Source: Candidatus Hydrogenedens sp. (lineage in GTDB: Bacteria; Hydrogenedentota; Hydrogenedentia; Hydrogenedentales; Hydrogenedentaceae). From it: 10,000 nt of DNA. The notes under the pieces are model-generated. The model was not told the origin of the DNA. It worked only from the letters and a program-made list of their open reading frames with translations, and searched no databases. The translations under genes were made by a program, and so were the position numbers. This document shows, piece after piece, positions 1 through 7,896 of the stretch (position 1 is the stretch's first letter; each line of letters starts with the position of its first letter). Location of the stretch: assembly GCA_020216745.1 (NCBI GenBank), contig JAIWNQ010000267.1:1-10000 (forward strand), given 5' to 3'.

Positions 1-1
1 T

Positions 2-1306
2 GCAATTACATGTAAATTTGGTGGAACCTCACTCGCTGATGCCAATTGTATTAAGAAAGTAGCAGAAATTATTTATTCATCACATGATAGAAAATATATC
101 GTCCCTTCTGCCCCAGGAAAAAGAACTGCAAACGATAAGAAAATTACAGACCTTCTATACTTATGGTATAACATCGCCCGAGAAGGATTAGACCCATCAG
201 AACCCGAAAAAATTATCAGAGAACGTTTTTCAACTATAGTCTCGGAATTAGGTCTTAAATTAAATATAAACTCAGAGATAGATAATATTGCAAAAAATGC
301 AGACAAATATGACACCCCTGATTATATGGCTTCACGTGGTGAATATCTCAACGGTAAGATTATTGCAGAATATCTAAATGCAACATTTGTTGACCCAGCC
401 AGTTATATATTCTTTGACGAAACAGGTTCTTTAGATACAAAAACATACAATATCTTAGGAGAGAGATTACAAGGTTCAGGATTATTTGTTGTTCCAGGAT
501 TTTATGGGTCAATGCCCGACGGAACCATTAAAACATTTCCTCGAGGAGGAAGTGATATTACAGGTGCCATTGTTGCACGTGCTACTAAATCAATTCTATA
601 CGAGAACTGGACCGATGTCGATGGCTTTTGTATGGCTGACCCGAGAATTGTTCCCAATGCAAAAAGAATCGAAGAAATCACATATCAGGAGTTAAGGGAA
701 TTATCGTATATGGGTGCAACTGTTTTGCACGACGAATCAATTTACCCTGTACTGGAACCAGGAATTCCAATTCATATTAAAAACACAAAAAATCCCGATA
801 ACCCAGGAACATTAATAGTCCGAAGTAGAGTTCCGAAAGGACCTGTTTGTGGGGTTGCTGGCTTGGCGGGGTTCAGTATGATTAATATCGAAAAAACATT
901 CATGAATAAAGAAAGGGGATTTGGATTAAAAGTACTATCAGTACTCGATGAATATGATATTCGTTGGGAACATATGCCCACAGGTATAGACACAATGTCT
1001 ATCATCATACGAAACAGTGAATTAGGGAATAAAGGACCATTAATTGTTGAGGCAATAAAAAAACGGTGTGAAACAGATGATGTCACCTTAACCAAAGGAC
1101 TTGCTATGATTGCCACAGTGGGCATGGGTATGAATCATCATATTGGGGTAGCCGCAAGGTTATGCACTGCATTAGCAAACGCCAAAGTAAATATCAGGGT
1201 TATTGACCAAGGTTCATCAGAAATGAATATCCTTGTCGGTGTTAACGAAAATGACCTGAACACTGCTATCGAAGCAATTTATAAAGCATTCGAAAATTGG
1301 GATTAA
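2..1306 (+). CDS. Aspartate kinase, yclM/lysC type (5' partial)
   Basis: Phosphorylates L-aspartate with ATP, the first step towards lysine, threonine and methionine. The reading frame is open from base 2, so the true start lies left of the window. The codon ending at base 1 ends in T and cannot be ATG, GTG or TTG, so at least two codons are missing. The first visible residues carry the kinase signature KFGGTS (visible residues 5-10), so the loss is small. Next come VPSAPGKR, typical of Bacillus YclM-like enzymes, then SRGEYLNG (about 111-118), RGGSD (about 181-185) and TDVDG (about 204-208). Two C-terminal ACT domains (about 296-362 and 366-434) bind the amino-acid inhibitor. The 434 visible residues fit a monofunctional aspartokinase, with no homoserine dehydrogenase fused. 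The first internal ATG, at 326, is not the start because the kinase core lies upstream of it. Which amino acid inhibits it cannot be read from the sequence. Confidence 0.96.
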   Translation, partial: AITCKFGGTSLADANCIKKVAEIIYSSHDRKYIVPSAPGKRTANDKKITDLLYLWYNIAREGLDPSEPEKIIRERFSTIVSELGLKLNINSEIDNIAKNADKYDTPDYMASRGEYLNGKIIAEYLNATFVDPASYIFFDETGSLDTKTYNILGERLQGSGLFVVPGFYGSMPDGTIKTFPRGGSDITGAIVARATKSILYENWTDVDGFCMADPRIVPNAKRIEEITYQELRELSYMGATVLHDESIYPVLEPGIPIHIKNTKNPDNPGTLIVRSRVPKGPVCGVAGLAGFSMINIEKTFMNKERGFGLKVLSVLDEYDIRWEHMPTGIDTMSIIIRNSELGNKGPLIVEAIKKRCETDDVTLTKGLAMIATVGMGMNHHIGVAARLCTALANAKVNIRVIDQGSSEMNILVGVNENDLNTAIEAIYKAFENWD

Positions 1307-1344
1307 GCAAAGGTATTACCCATTTAATTTCAATAAAGATTAAA

Positions 1345-1351
1345 AAGGAAG
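1345..1351 (+). promoter_or_regulatory. Ribosome binding site for pyruvate kinase
   Basis: AAGGAAG lies 8 bases before the ATG at 1360. It fixes the start there rather than at the in-frame ATG at 1297, which lies inside the end of the aspartate kinase gene and would add 21 residues unlike any pyruvate kinase N-terminus. Confidence 0.75.
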
Positions 1352-1359
1352 AATCTTCT

Positions 1360-2814
1360 ATGCGTGGAACAAAAATAATTTGCACCATGGGACCTGCAAT
1401 AGAGAACAAAGAGATGATTCAGTCCTTAATCTCAGCAGGAATGGATATTGCCCGTCTCAACTTCTCCCATGGAACCCATGAAAGTCATAAAAATATGTTC
1501 CATGCCATACGAGAAGTAAGTAATACATTAGATAAAAAAATTGGAATCATTATTGACTTACAAGGTCCTAAAATTAGAACTGGTTTGCTTGAAAATCATA
1601 AATTGATTGAATTAATTAGGGGTAAATATATAACAATAACCACGGAGAACGTTGTAGGGAATTCAAACATAATATCGACTGATTATAAATTTCTTCCCGA
1701 AGAAATCCATATTGGGGATCGGATACTTCTTGCTGATGGGACAATGGAATTAAAAGTCGTTGAAATAACCCCACCAGAAGTTAAATGCGAAATTATCCGT
1801 GGAGGACTTTTAGGTGAACGGAAGGGAATGAACCTACCAGATATACCCATTAAAATTCCGTCTATGACAGAGAAAGATTGGGATGATCTTGATTTCGGGA
1901 TATCTTTGGGTACTGATTATTTTGCACTATCTTTTGTTCGCTCTGCTAATGATATTTTACAAGTTAAAAAAAGACTCCAAGACAAAAGTAGTTCTGCAAA
2001 AATAATAGCCAAAATAGAACGTCCAGAAGCCTTAAAATGCATCGATGAAATCATAGAAGTTACAGACGCCTTACTTATTGCAAGAGGCGACCTTGCAGTT
2101 GAAACAACACTTGAAGAAGTACCTTTAGTTCAAAAAAGAATCATTCGAAAATGTAATCAGGCTGGAATTCCTGTTATAACTGCTACACAAATGTTGGAAT
2201 CTATGACTGAACATCCTATCCCAACACGAGCAGAGATGACAGACGTTGCGAATGCAGTTCTTGATGGAACAGATGCAGTAATGCTATCTGCTGAAACAGC
2301 CACAGGCAAAAATCCAATTACAGTGGTAGAAGTTATGTCGAAAATAATCCAATGCGTCGAAAATGACCAAAAATATTTTGAATGCCCTTTTGATAACTTA
2401 TGCAAATCATTTTCAGAACGAACAAAAATTTCACCAGAAATTCAAAAAATTGAAGATAGCGCCTCTGCTGTTGGTAAAGCAGTAAAACAACTCACCAATA
2501 TATTAAATATCAAAGGAATTGCCTGCTTCACATTTTCAGGTTATTCAGCATTAGCCATATCAAATACAAAACCAAAAGTACCTATATATGCTTTAACACC
2601 AAATGATAATGTAGCAAGACAATGTTCCCTTTATTGGGGGGTTCAAGCAATTCTGATACCACCCGTCCAAACAATTGAGGAGATGTTACATATGGTTGAA
2701 AAGACATTAATTACACAAAAATATGTTGAACGAGGTGATATAATAGTCATTGTGGCTGGGTACCCTTTGTCTGTTGCTTGTCCAACAAATTTTATCAAGG
2801 TTCATGTTGTATAA
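1360..2814 (+). CDS. pyk: Pyruvate kinase
   Basis: Converts phosphoenolpyruvate and ADP to pyruvate and ATP in the last step of glycolysis; cytoplasmic, usually a tetramer. The 484-residue protein opens with the classic RGTKIICTMGPA. The substrate-binding ARLNFSHG (about 30-37) and IDLQGPKIRTG (about 65-75) follow, then the B domain (about 75-165). Next are AKIERPEAL with the catalytic Lys218 and metal ligand Glu220, ARGDLAVE with metal ligand Asp244, and TATQMLESM (about 274-282). The MLSAETA segment and a normal C-terminal domain ending in the usual PTNFIKVH are present. The extra PEP-utiliser-like C-terminal domain of Bacillus pyruvate kinases is absent. The gene starts 53 bases after the aspartate kinase and ends one base before the methyltransferase, so it is probably co-transcribed with both. 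All active-site motifs are intact. Confidence 0.97.
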   Translation: MRGTKIICTMGPAIENKEMIQSLISAGMDIARLNFSHGTHESHKNMFHAIREVSNTLDKKIGIIIDLQGPKIRTGLLENHKLIELIRGKYITITTENVVGNSNIISTDYKFLPEEIHIGDRILLADGTMELKVVEITPPEVKCEIIRGGLLGERKGMNLPDIPIKIPSMTEKDWDDLDFGISLGTDYFALSFVRSANDILQVKKRLQDKSSSAKIIAKIERPEALKCIDEIIEVTDALLIARGDLAVETTLEEVPLVQKRIIRKCNQAGIPVITATQMLESMTEHPIPTRAEMTDVANAVLDGTDAVMLSAETATGKNPITVVEVMSKIIQCVENDQKYFECPFDNLCKSFSERTKISPEIQKIEDSASAVGKAVKQLTNILNIKGIACFTFSGYSALAISNTKPKVPIYALTPNDNVARQCSLYWGVQAILIPPVQTIEEMLHMVEKTLITQKYVERGDIIVIVAGYPLSVACPTNFIKVHVV

Positions 2815-2815
2815 C

Positions 2816-3571
2816 ATGGATAAAAAACAGAACACAGATTGGTATATTCAGGCTTTCGATAAATGGTATCCCATTGTTTATCAACAGCGGAACGAACAAG
2901 AAGCAAAAGAACAAGTCAATTTTGTGCTTTCCGAATTAGATTTATCTCCACATCACAAGGTCTTAGACCTATGTTGTGGTTATGGAAGACATATTCAATA
3001 TATAAAAGAAAAAATACCCACTACCATAGGAATTGACATTTCTACATATCTCCTAAGAAAGGCACAGGAATCATTAAAAAATACAGTGATTATAGTTAGG
3101 GGTGACATTCGTTGTCTTCCCTTCAAACACAACACTTTCGATGCAGTGCTAAGTTTCTTTACAAGCTTCGGCTACTTTGCTAATGAAAAGGATAATATTA
3201 AACAAATAAAAAATGTATATAATGTATTAAAAGGAAATGGACTTTTCTTCCTCGATTATTTAAACCCTGAACAAGCAATAAATATTAAAATGAATAGAAC
3301 AAAAAGAATTATTAATAACTACACTGTTATTGAAACACGTTGGTATGATGACAAAACAAAAATACTAAAGAAAAAAGTAGAAATATTTTCAGATGAAAAT
3401 ACAATAATGACAACTTATGTTGAACATGTTCGTATCTACATGTGTAGTGAATTAGAAACCATGTTAAAACAAAATAATTTTGCCATTATGAAAACATTTG
3501 GTGATTACAAAAAGAATAAATACACAGAACTCAGCCCAAGATTAATAATAGTTAGCAAAAAAAATGAATAA
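2816..3571 (+). CDS. Class I SAM-dependent methyltransferase, candidate bacillithiol N-methyltransferase
   Basis: A 251-residue Rossmann-fold methyltransferase. Motif I is VLDLCCGYGRH (residues 49-59), which binds S-adenosylmethionine. GIDIS holds the ribose-binding Asp74. GDIRCLPF (about 96-103) and the motif IV region FDAVLSFFTSFGYF (about 108-121) follow, then VLKGNGLFFLDYLNP. The C-terminal half is beta-rich and ends in SPRLIIVSKK. I chose the ATG at 2816, one base after the pyruvate kinase stop; an in-frame ATG at 2804 (overlapping that gene) is possible and neither has a well-spaced Shine-Dalgarno. The 3' end overlaps bshC by 8 bases, so the two are probably translationally coupled. Methyltransferases of this fold act on many small molecules, and the sequence alone does not give the substrate. 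The position at the head of a full bacillithiol cluster suggests N-methylation of bacillithiol, as proposed for NmbA of Chlorobaculum tepidum. The fold is certain; the substrate is inference. Confidence 0.9.
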   Translation: MDKKQNTDWYIQAFDKWYPIVYQQRNEQEAKEQVNFVLSELDLSPHHKVLDLCCGYGRHIQYIKEKIPTTIGIDISTYLLRKAQESLKNTVIIVRGDIRCLPFKHNTFDAVLSFFTSFGYFANEKDNIKQIKNVYNVLKGNGLFFLDYLNPEQAINIKMNRTKRIINNYTVIETRWYDDKTKILKKKVEIFSDENTIMTTYVEHVRIYMCSELETMLKQNNFAIMKTFGDYKKNKYTELSPRLIIVSKKNE

Positions 3572-5093
3572 ACTATACTTCGATTATTTAAATGGAAAAA
3601 ATGATTTAAGAGAATTTTATTCTTGGCTCCCTGGTGATTCCATTGAAAACTTCCTTAATCAATACCTTAATCAAAGGGAAAAAGTGAGAGGAAATGAAAA
3701 AGAGGAAAACAAACAACATATCAATATCATTTCTGGACAACAACCTGCACTTTTAGGTGGTCCTTTTTATACCTTTTACAAGTTAGCTACATTAATAAAC
3801 ATATCAAATCACTATGGGAAAATAGTTGACCACCACTTAAAACCTATCTTCTGGGTTCATTCTTGGGATCATGATTGGGAAGAAGCATGTAATATCCATT
3901 TCCTAACGTATGATTATCAAATATATAAAATGAATTACAAAATTGAGGAAGAACAAAAAGGAAAATCACTTTATAAAATAGATATAAACGCAGAAAATAT
4001 AATAAATGAGATAGAAACATTAATCTCAAAAGTAAAAGGTTCAGAATATACAAAAGAGATAAAGGAATTCCTATGCACATCTGTTGTGAAAAATAAAAAC
4101 ATTGCAGACTGGTCAACCGATATTTTGAAAGAATTTTTTAATGATGAAGAAATAATATGGTTTGAGCCACATAAAATAACAGAACATACAAAATTACAAA
4201 ATGTAATTAACACTGCAATCGAAAATCATGAGGAATTACACGACTGCTTCCAAAGAACAAATGAAAAATTAAAACAATTAGGCTATAAACTTCAAGTTCA
4301 TAAGCTCCCTATAGATGTCTTTTTTTTCCTTGAAGAAAATGGATATAGAAGAAAATTAATATATGATAAAAAAGAATTTTTATCCGTTGCTTCAGGACAT
4401 AGATATACAATAAAAGAATTAAAGGAAATATTAAAATACGAACCTGAACGATTCTCTCCAAACCTTATATTACGGTGTCTCTTTCAACAATTATTATTCC
4501 CCTGTGTAATGTATATAGGCGGTCCCGCTGAAATAGCATATTGGGCACAACTAAAAGATTTGTTTACTTATTTTAACCTTTCGCTACCAATAATATATCC
4601 AAGGAAAAGAGCAATTATAGTACCACCAAAAATAAAAAAATGGATGGACGAGTTTGGAATTTATTCTCAACTTAAAGAGAACAAAAGTCTCAAAATTAAA
4701 AAAGATAGTTATATTAATTTAAATGTAGAAACGGAAATAGAAATCGTAAAAAATGAGTTGATACAATCAATTCATTTATATGCAAACAAAATGAAAAAAA
4801 CTTTTCATACAGATATCGAGATATTCCAAAATCAAGAAGTACAATTCCTTAAAAAGATTGAATATGAGATAGAACGATACAAAAACGAACTTATAAAAAT
4901 GTATATCAATAAAAACAAACAGATGCAAAACCGCATTAACGCTATTGAAAATACTATTTTACCCTTAGAAAAAGAGCAAGAACGAGTATTCTCACCTATA
5001 TCTTTCATTTCTGAATATGGAAAACAATTCGTAATAAATATATTAAAAAATATAAATATTGGCTCATTTGACATAGAGGTAATTGAATTATGA
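3564..5093 (+). CDS. bshC: Bacillithiol biosynthesis cysteine-adding enzyme BshC
   Basis: Adds L-cysteine to GlcN-malate, the last step in making bacillithiol. The 509-residue protein has the family signatures SGQQPALLGGPFYTFYKLA (about 57-75), PIFWVHSWDHDWEEA (94-108, the DHD region of the nucleotide-binding-like core) and GGPAEIAYWAQL (about 317-328). A charged, lysine- and glutamate-rich stretch near residues 400-480 matches the C-terminal coiled coil that forms the dimer. Family members are usually about 540 residues. The shortfall lies mostly at the N-terminus, where SGQQ comes roughly 30 residues earlier than usual. The ATG at 3564 overlaps the methyltransferase end by 8 bases, lies in a run of eight A and has no Shine-Dalgarno, so translation likely depends on ribosomes finishing the upstream gene. 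The stop overlaps the bshB1 start. The gene is visibly more AT-rich than the two kinases upstream. Confidence 0.95.
   Translation: MNKLYFDYLNGKNDLREFYSWLPGDSIENFLNQYLNQREKVRGNEKEENKQHINIISGQQPALLGGPFYTFYKLATLINISNHYGKIVDHHLKPIFWVHSWDHDWEEACNIHFLTYDYQIYKMNYKIEEEQKGKSLYKIDINAENIINEIETLISKVKGSEYTKEIKEFLCTSVVKNKNIADWSTDILKEFFNDEEIIWFEPHKITEHTKLQNVINTAIENHEELHDCFQRTNEKLKQLGYKLQVHKLPIDVFFFLEENGYRRKLIYDKKEFLSVASGHRYTIKELKEILKYEPERFSPNLILRCLFQQLLFPCVMYIGGPAEIAYWAQLKDLFTYFNLSLPIIYPRKRAIIVPPKIKKWMDEFGIYSQLKENKSLKIKKDSYINLNVETEIEIVKNELIQSIHLYANKMKKTFHTDIEIFQNQEVQFLKKIEYEIERYKNELIKMYINKNKQMQNRINAIENTILPLEKEQERVFSPISFISEYGKQFVINILKNINIGSFDIEVIEL
5075..5080 (+). promoter_or_regulatory. Ribosome binding site for bshB1
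   Basis: AGAGGT inside the end of bshC, 9 bases before the ATG at 5090. It supports that start and independent loading of ribosomes on bshB1. Confidence 0.7.
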
Positions 5094-5797
5094 ATAAAAT
5101 AGATGTTTTAGCTTTTGGTGCACATCCAGATGACGTTGAATTGGGGATAGGTGGGACATTGGCAAAACTTATAAAACAAGGGCTTAATGTTGGTATCGTT
5201 GACCTTACAAGAGGGGAGATGGGCTCCCGTGGAACCGTTGAAGAACGATTAGAAGAGGCAAAAAATTCTGCGTCTATTTTAGGTGTATCTATACGTGAGA
5301 CCTTAGCATTACCAGATACAGATATTCGGATAAACAAAGAGCAAAAACTTCCACTCATCAAAATAATCAGAAAGTACAAGCCAAAGATGATACTTGCCAC
5401 AATGCCCGATGACAGACATCCAGACCATCATAATGCTCACTTTCTTATTCGTGAAGCTAATTATTTTGCTGGGGTACATAGTATCAATACGGCTCAACAA
5501 CCATACCGATGTCCTTTACTATTATATTACTATCCTTACTATGAAATAAATACCCCTGATTTTATAATTGACATATCAGATTACTATGAAACAAAAATTG
5601 AGGCTTTAAATGCATACCGTTCTCAGTTCTTTAATCCCAACTATGTAGGTCCTGAAACCTTTATTTCCACAGAACGTTTTTTGAAAAGTATTCAAGACCG
5701 CTGTCTCTATTGGGGAAGTAAAATTAATGTGATGTACGGAGAAACCCTCTATAAGAAAGAACCTATACCAATAAATTTAGAATATTTGCTAAAATAA
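5090..5797 (+). CDS. bshB1: Bacillithiol biosynthesis deacetylase BshB1
   Basis: Zinc-dependent LmbE/PIG-L family deacetylase that turns GlcNAc-malate into GlcN-malate. At 235 residues it has the normal length. AHPDD near the N-terminus gives zinc ligands His12 and Asp15 and catalytic base Asp14. PDDRHPDHHNAH gives His110 and the third zinc ligand His113. These match the positions known for the Bacillus cereus homologue BcZBP. LTRGEMGSRGT (about 39-49) and EALNAYRSQF near the C-terminus are also typical of the BshB1 branch. The start shares ATGA with the bshC stop (4-base overlap) and has its own ribosome site. Some BshB enzymes also cleave bacillithiol S-conjugates during detoxification; no separate amidase gene lies in this window, so a dual role is possible but unproven. 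Confidence 0.96.
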   Translation: MNKIDVLAFGAHPDDVELGIGGTLAKLIKQGLNVGIVDLTRGEMGSRGTVEERLEEAKNSASILGVSIRETLALPDTDIRINKEQKLPLIKIIRKYKPKMILATMPDDRHPDHHNAHFLIREANYFAGVHSINTAQQPYRCPLLLYYYPYYEINTPDFIIDISDYYETKIEALNAYRSQFFNPNYVGPETFISTERFLKSIQDRCLYWGSKINVMYGETLYKKEPIPINLEYLLK

Positions 5798-5801
5798 AAC
5801 A

Positions 5802-6950
5802 ATGAGAAAAAAAACACAAAAACTCAAAATAGGAATCAGTTGCTACGCATCCACAGGAGGAAGTGGCATTGTCGCAACCGAATTGGGTTTAGCGCTTGCC
5901 CAAAGAGGTCACGAAGTACACTTTGTTGTTGAACAAATCCCATTCCGATTAAGAGACAATTCTGAAGGTGTATTTTGTCATGTCGTTGAACCTATTAACT
6001 ATCCAGTTCTTAAACAACCCCCATCATTTTTAACAATGGCTTCACGAATTGCAGAAGTTGTTGAAGAAAATTCAATACAATTATGGCATGCCCATTATGC
6101 AATTCCCCATGCAAGTATTGCACTCCTCGCTAAAGAAATGCTACCACCGCCATTAAGATTTTGTCTCATAACAACCCTACATGGAACAGATATTACCATT
6201 GTAGGTGCAGACCCATCTTTATACAGGGTAACAAAACATGCAATGGAGAATAGTTGTGCAATTACTGCGGTCTCCGATTGGCTCAAAAAAGAGACTGAAC
6301 GCGAATTTAACCTTTCCAAACCCATCCACAGAATTTATAATTTCATCAAACCTTCACGTTTTCAAAAAATAAAAAAAATAAACACTCCATGGTTTGATAA
6401 AAACAAAAAAACAATTATGCACATTTCTAATTTTCGAGCCGTAAAAAGAGTAACTGATGTAATCCGTGTTTTTGCTAAAGTCGTTGAACGAATAGATGCA
6501 CAATTAGTCATGGTTGGTGAAGGTCCCGAACGAATTTCTTCTGTTGGCGTTGCCCGTCAATTAGGTATATTAAATAAAATAAAATATATTGGGAATTATC
6601 CACGCATAGAAGAACTACTTACCTCTGCTGATTTAGTAATTCAGCCGAGCGAACATGAAAGTTTTGGCATGGTCGCACTGGAAGCAATGTCAGCAGGTGT
6701 CCCAGTAATTGCAACTCGAAGCGGAGGAATACAAGAATTGATAGTCGATGGTGTTACAGGGTTTTTATGTGAAGTAGGGGATATTGAAACCATGGCAGAT
6801 TGGGCTATACAAATTTTATTTGATGATAAATTAAAAAAAGAGATGGGCAAACATGCAAAACAAAGAGTACGAGAACAATTTAGCGATGATAAAATAATAC
6901 CTCAATATGAAGAACTATATATAAACACATTAAACAAATATAAATCATAA
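5802..6950 (+). CDS. bshA: N-acetyl-alpha-D-glucosaminyl L-malate synthase BshA
   Basis: GT4-family retaining glycosyltransferase that joins GlcNAc from UDP-GlcNAc to L-malate, the first step of bacillithiol synthesis. The 382-residue protein has two Rossmann domains. The N-terminal acceptor domain carries GGSGIVATELG (19-29), HAHYAIPHA (96-104) and TTLHGTDITIVG (124-135), all hallmarks of BshA rather than of other GT4 enzymes. The C-terminal donor domain has ISNFRAVKR (about 208-216), VGEGPER and the EX7E motif with Glu286 and Glu294 in the segment ESFGMVALEAMSAGVPV. The gene begins 4 bases after the bshB1 stop without a Shine-Dalgarno, so translational coupling is likely. The gene order bshC-bshB1-bshA is the reverse of the order of the reactions. 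Confidence 0.96.
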   Translation: MRKKTQKLKIGISCYASTGGSGIVATELGLALAQRGHEVHFVVEQIPFRLRDNSEGVFCHVVEPINYPVLKQPPSFLTMASRIAEVVEENSIQLWHAHYAIPHASIALLAKEMLPPPLRFCLITTLHGTDITIVGADPSLYRVTKHAMENSCAITAVSDWLKKETEREFNLSKPIHRIYNFIKPSRFQKIKKINTPWFDKNKKTIMHISNFRAVKRVTDVIRVFAKVVERIDAQLVMVGEGPERISSVGVARQLGILNKIKYIGNYPRIEELLTSADLVIQPSEHESFGMVALEAMSAGVPVIATRSGGIQELIVDGVTGFLCEVGDIETMADWAIQILFDDKLKKEMGKHAKQRVREQFSDDKIIPQYEELYINTLNKYKS

Positions 6951-6961
6951 GAAGAATAACT

Positions 6962-7867
6962 ATGAACAAAAAAGACATAATAAGAATTGGCATTTTTTAC
7001 GATGGTAATTTCTTTTTCCACGTGAGTTCATATTACCGTTACGTTCACCCTCCTAAAAAACGAATTTCTATAAGTGGATTGCATAATTTCATAAAAAATA
7101 AAATTGCAGAGTTTGAAAAGGTTGAATCTAACCTTGTTCATATAGTTACATCCCATTTCTTCCGTGGCAGATTATCTGCAAAAGATGCAGAGCTTGAAGA
7201 TAGACTTTATTCCGAGCGTGTTTTTGAAGATATATTAATGAACGAAGGTGTAATAACCCATTACCTGCCAATAAAAGTAAAGAGCGACAAAAGACATGAG
7301 AGAGGCATAGATGTATGGCTTGCATTAGAAGCATACGATACTGTTATTCAGAAAAAACTCGATGTACTCGTGCTTATCACTGGTGATGCCGATTTTATTC
7401 CATTAGTAAAAAAAGCTCAATCAGCCAATGCAAAGGTAATGCTCTTAGGATGGGACTTTAAATATACAGATGAGTCAGGAGTAGATTGTTCCACAATTAC
7501 CTCTGCAGAGTTATTAGAGTCCTCTACATATCCATTAAATATGCACAACTTGATTGAAAAAGGACTACAAGAGGAAGACAATGACATATTAAATCTGTTC
7601 TATGATATTAAGGAAGAACAACAAGAATCACAAACCAAAATAAAAGAATATTTTCAAGGTAAAATACACTCCTTAAAAGAAGGTTATGGTTTTATTTCAT
7701 GCCAGAAATTTCCAAAAAATGTTTTCTTCCATTATTCCGCCTTAAAAAATCAAAACTTTCAAGATTTAGTAGTTGGTCAAAAAGTTGAATTTTTAGTTCA
7801 TGAAGCTGACAAAGGTATTGTTGCTCAACCCGTAATTGTTATAAATAATCCAACAAATAATGATTAA
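6962..7867 (+). CDS. NYN (LabA-like PIN) domain protein with C-terminal cold-shock domain
   Basis: A 301-residue, two-domain protein that probably binds and cuts RNA. Residues about 6-190 form a NYN domain, the LabA-like branch of the PIN nuclease fold. FYDGNF carries Asp14 and Asn16, RGIDVWLALEA carries Asp117, and ITGDADFIPLV carries Asp142 and Asp144, together the expected acidic metal-binding set. A charged, glutamine- and glutamate-rich linker (about 200-230) leads to a cold-shock domain (about 231-295) with GYGFISC as the RNP1-like motif and VFFHYSAL as RNP2. The gene starts 11 bases after bshA behind a weak AGAAG site, so it looks like the last gene of the operon. I know no link between this domain pair and bacillithiol. 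The substrate RNA is unknown and nuclease activity is inferred from the acidic residues only. Confidence 0.88.
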   Translation: MNKKDIIRIGIFYDGNFFFHVSSYYRYVHPPKKRISISGLHNFIKNKIAEFEKVESNLVHIVTSHFFRGRLSAKDAELEDRLYSERVFEDILMNEGVITHYLPIKVKSDKRHERGIDVWLALEAYDTVIQKKLDVLVLITGDADFIPLVKKAQSANAKVMLLGWDFKYTDESGVDCSTITSAELLESSTYPLNMHNLIEKGLQEEDNDILNLFYDIKEEQQESQTKIKEYFQGKIHSLKEGYGFISCQKFPKNVFFHYSALKNQNFQDLVVGQKVEFLVHEADKGIVAQPVIVINNPTNND

Positions 7868-7896
7868 TTAAAATTACATTTATTAATACATTTGAT

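Noticed and set aside
772..1125. Minus-strand open frame of 117 codons inside aspartate kinase
   Set aside because: It lies wholly within a strongly supported gene on the other strand and shows no recognisable domain or ribosome site.
1307..1359. Separate promoter or attenuator before pyruvate kinase
   Set aside because: The 53-base gap has no convincing -35/-10 pair and no hairpin; read-through from aspartate kinase is simpler.
3557..3571. Run of eight A at the methyltransferase/bshC junction as a programmed frameshift making a fusion protein
   Set aside because: bshC is in the +1 frame relative to the methyltransferase, so the common -1 slip would not join them, and a normal ATG is present. 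Simple stop-start coupling explains the overlap.
5005..5400. Minus-strand open frame of 131 codons across the bshC/bshB1 junction
   Set aside because: It overlaps the zinc-site coding region of bshB1 on the opposite strand and its product looks like no known protein.
7868..7896. Bidirectional terminator between the convergent NYN and phosphoesterase genes
   Set aside because: The 29 bases are nearly all A and T, and I see no GC-rich stem followed by a T run.
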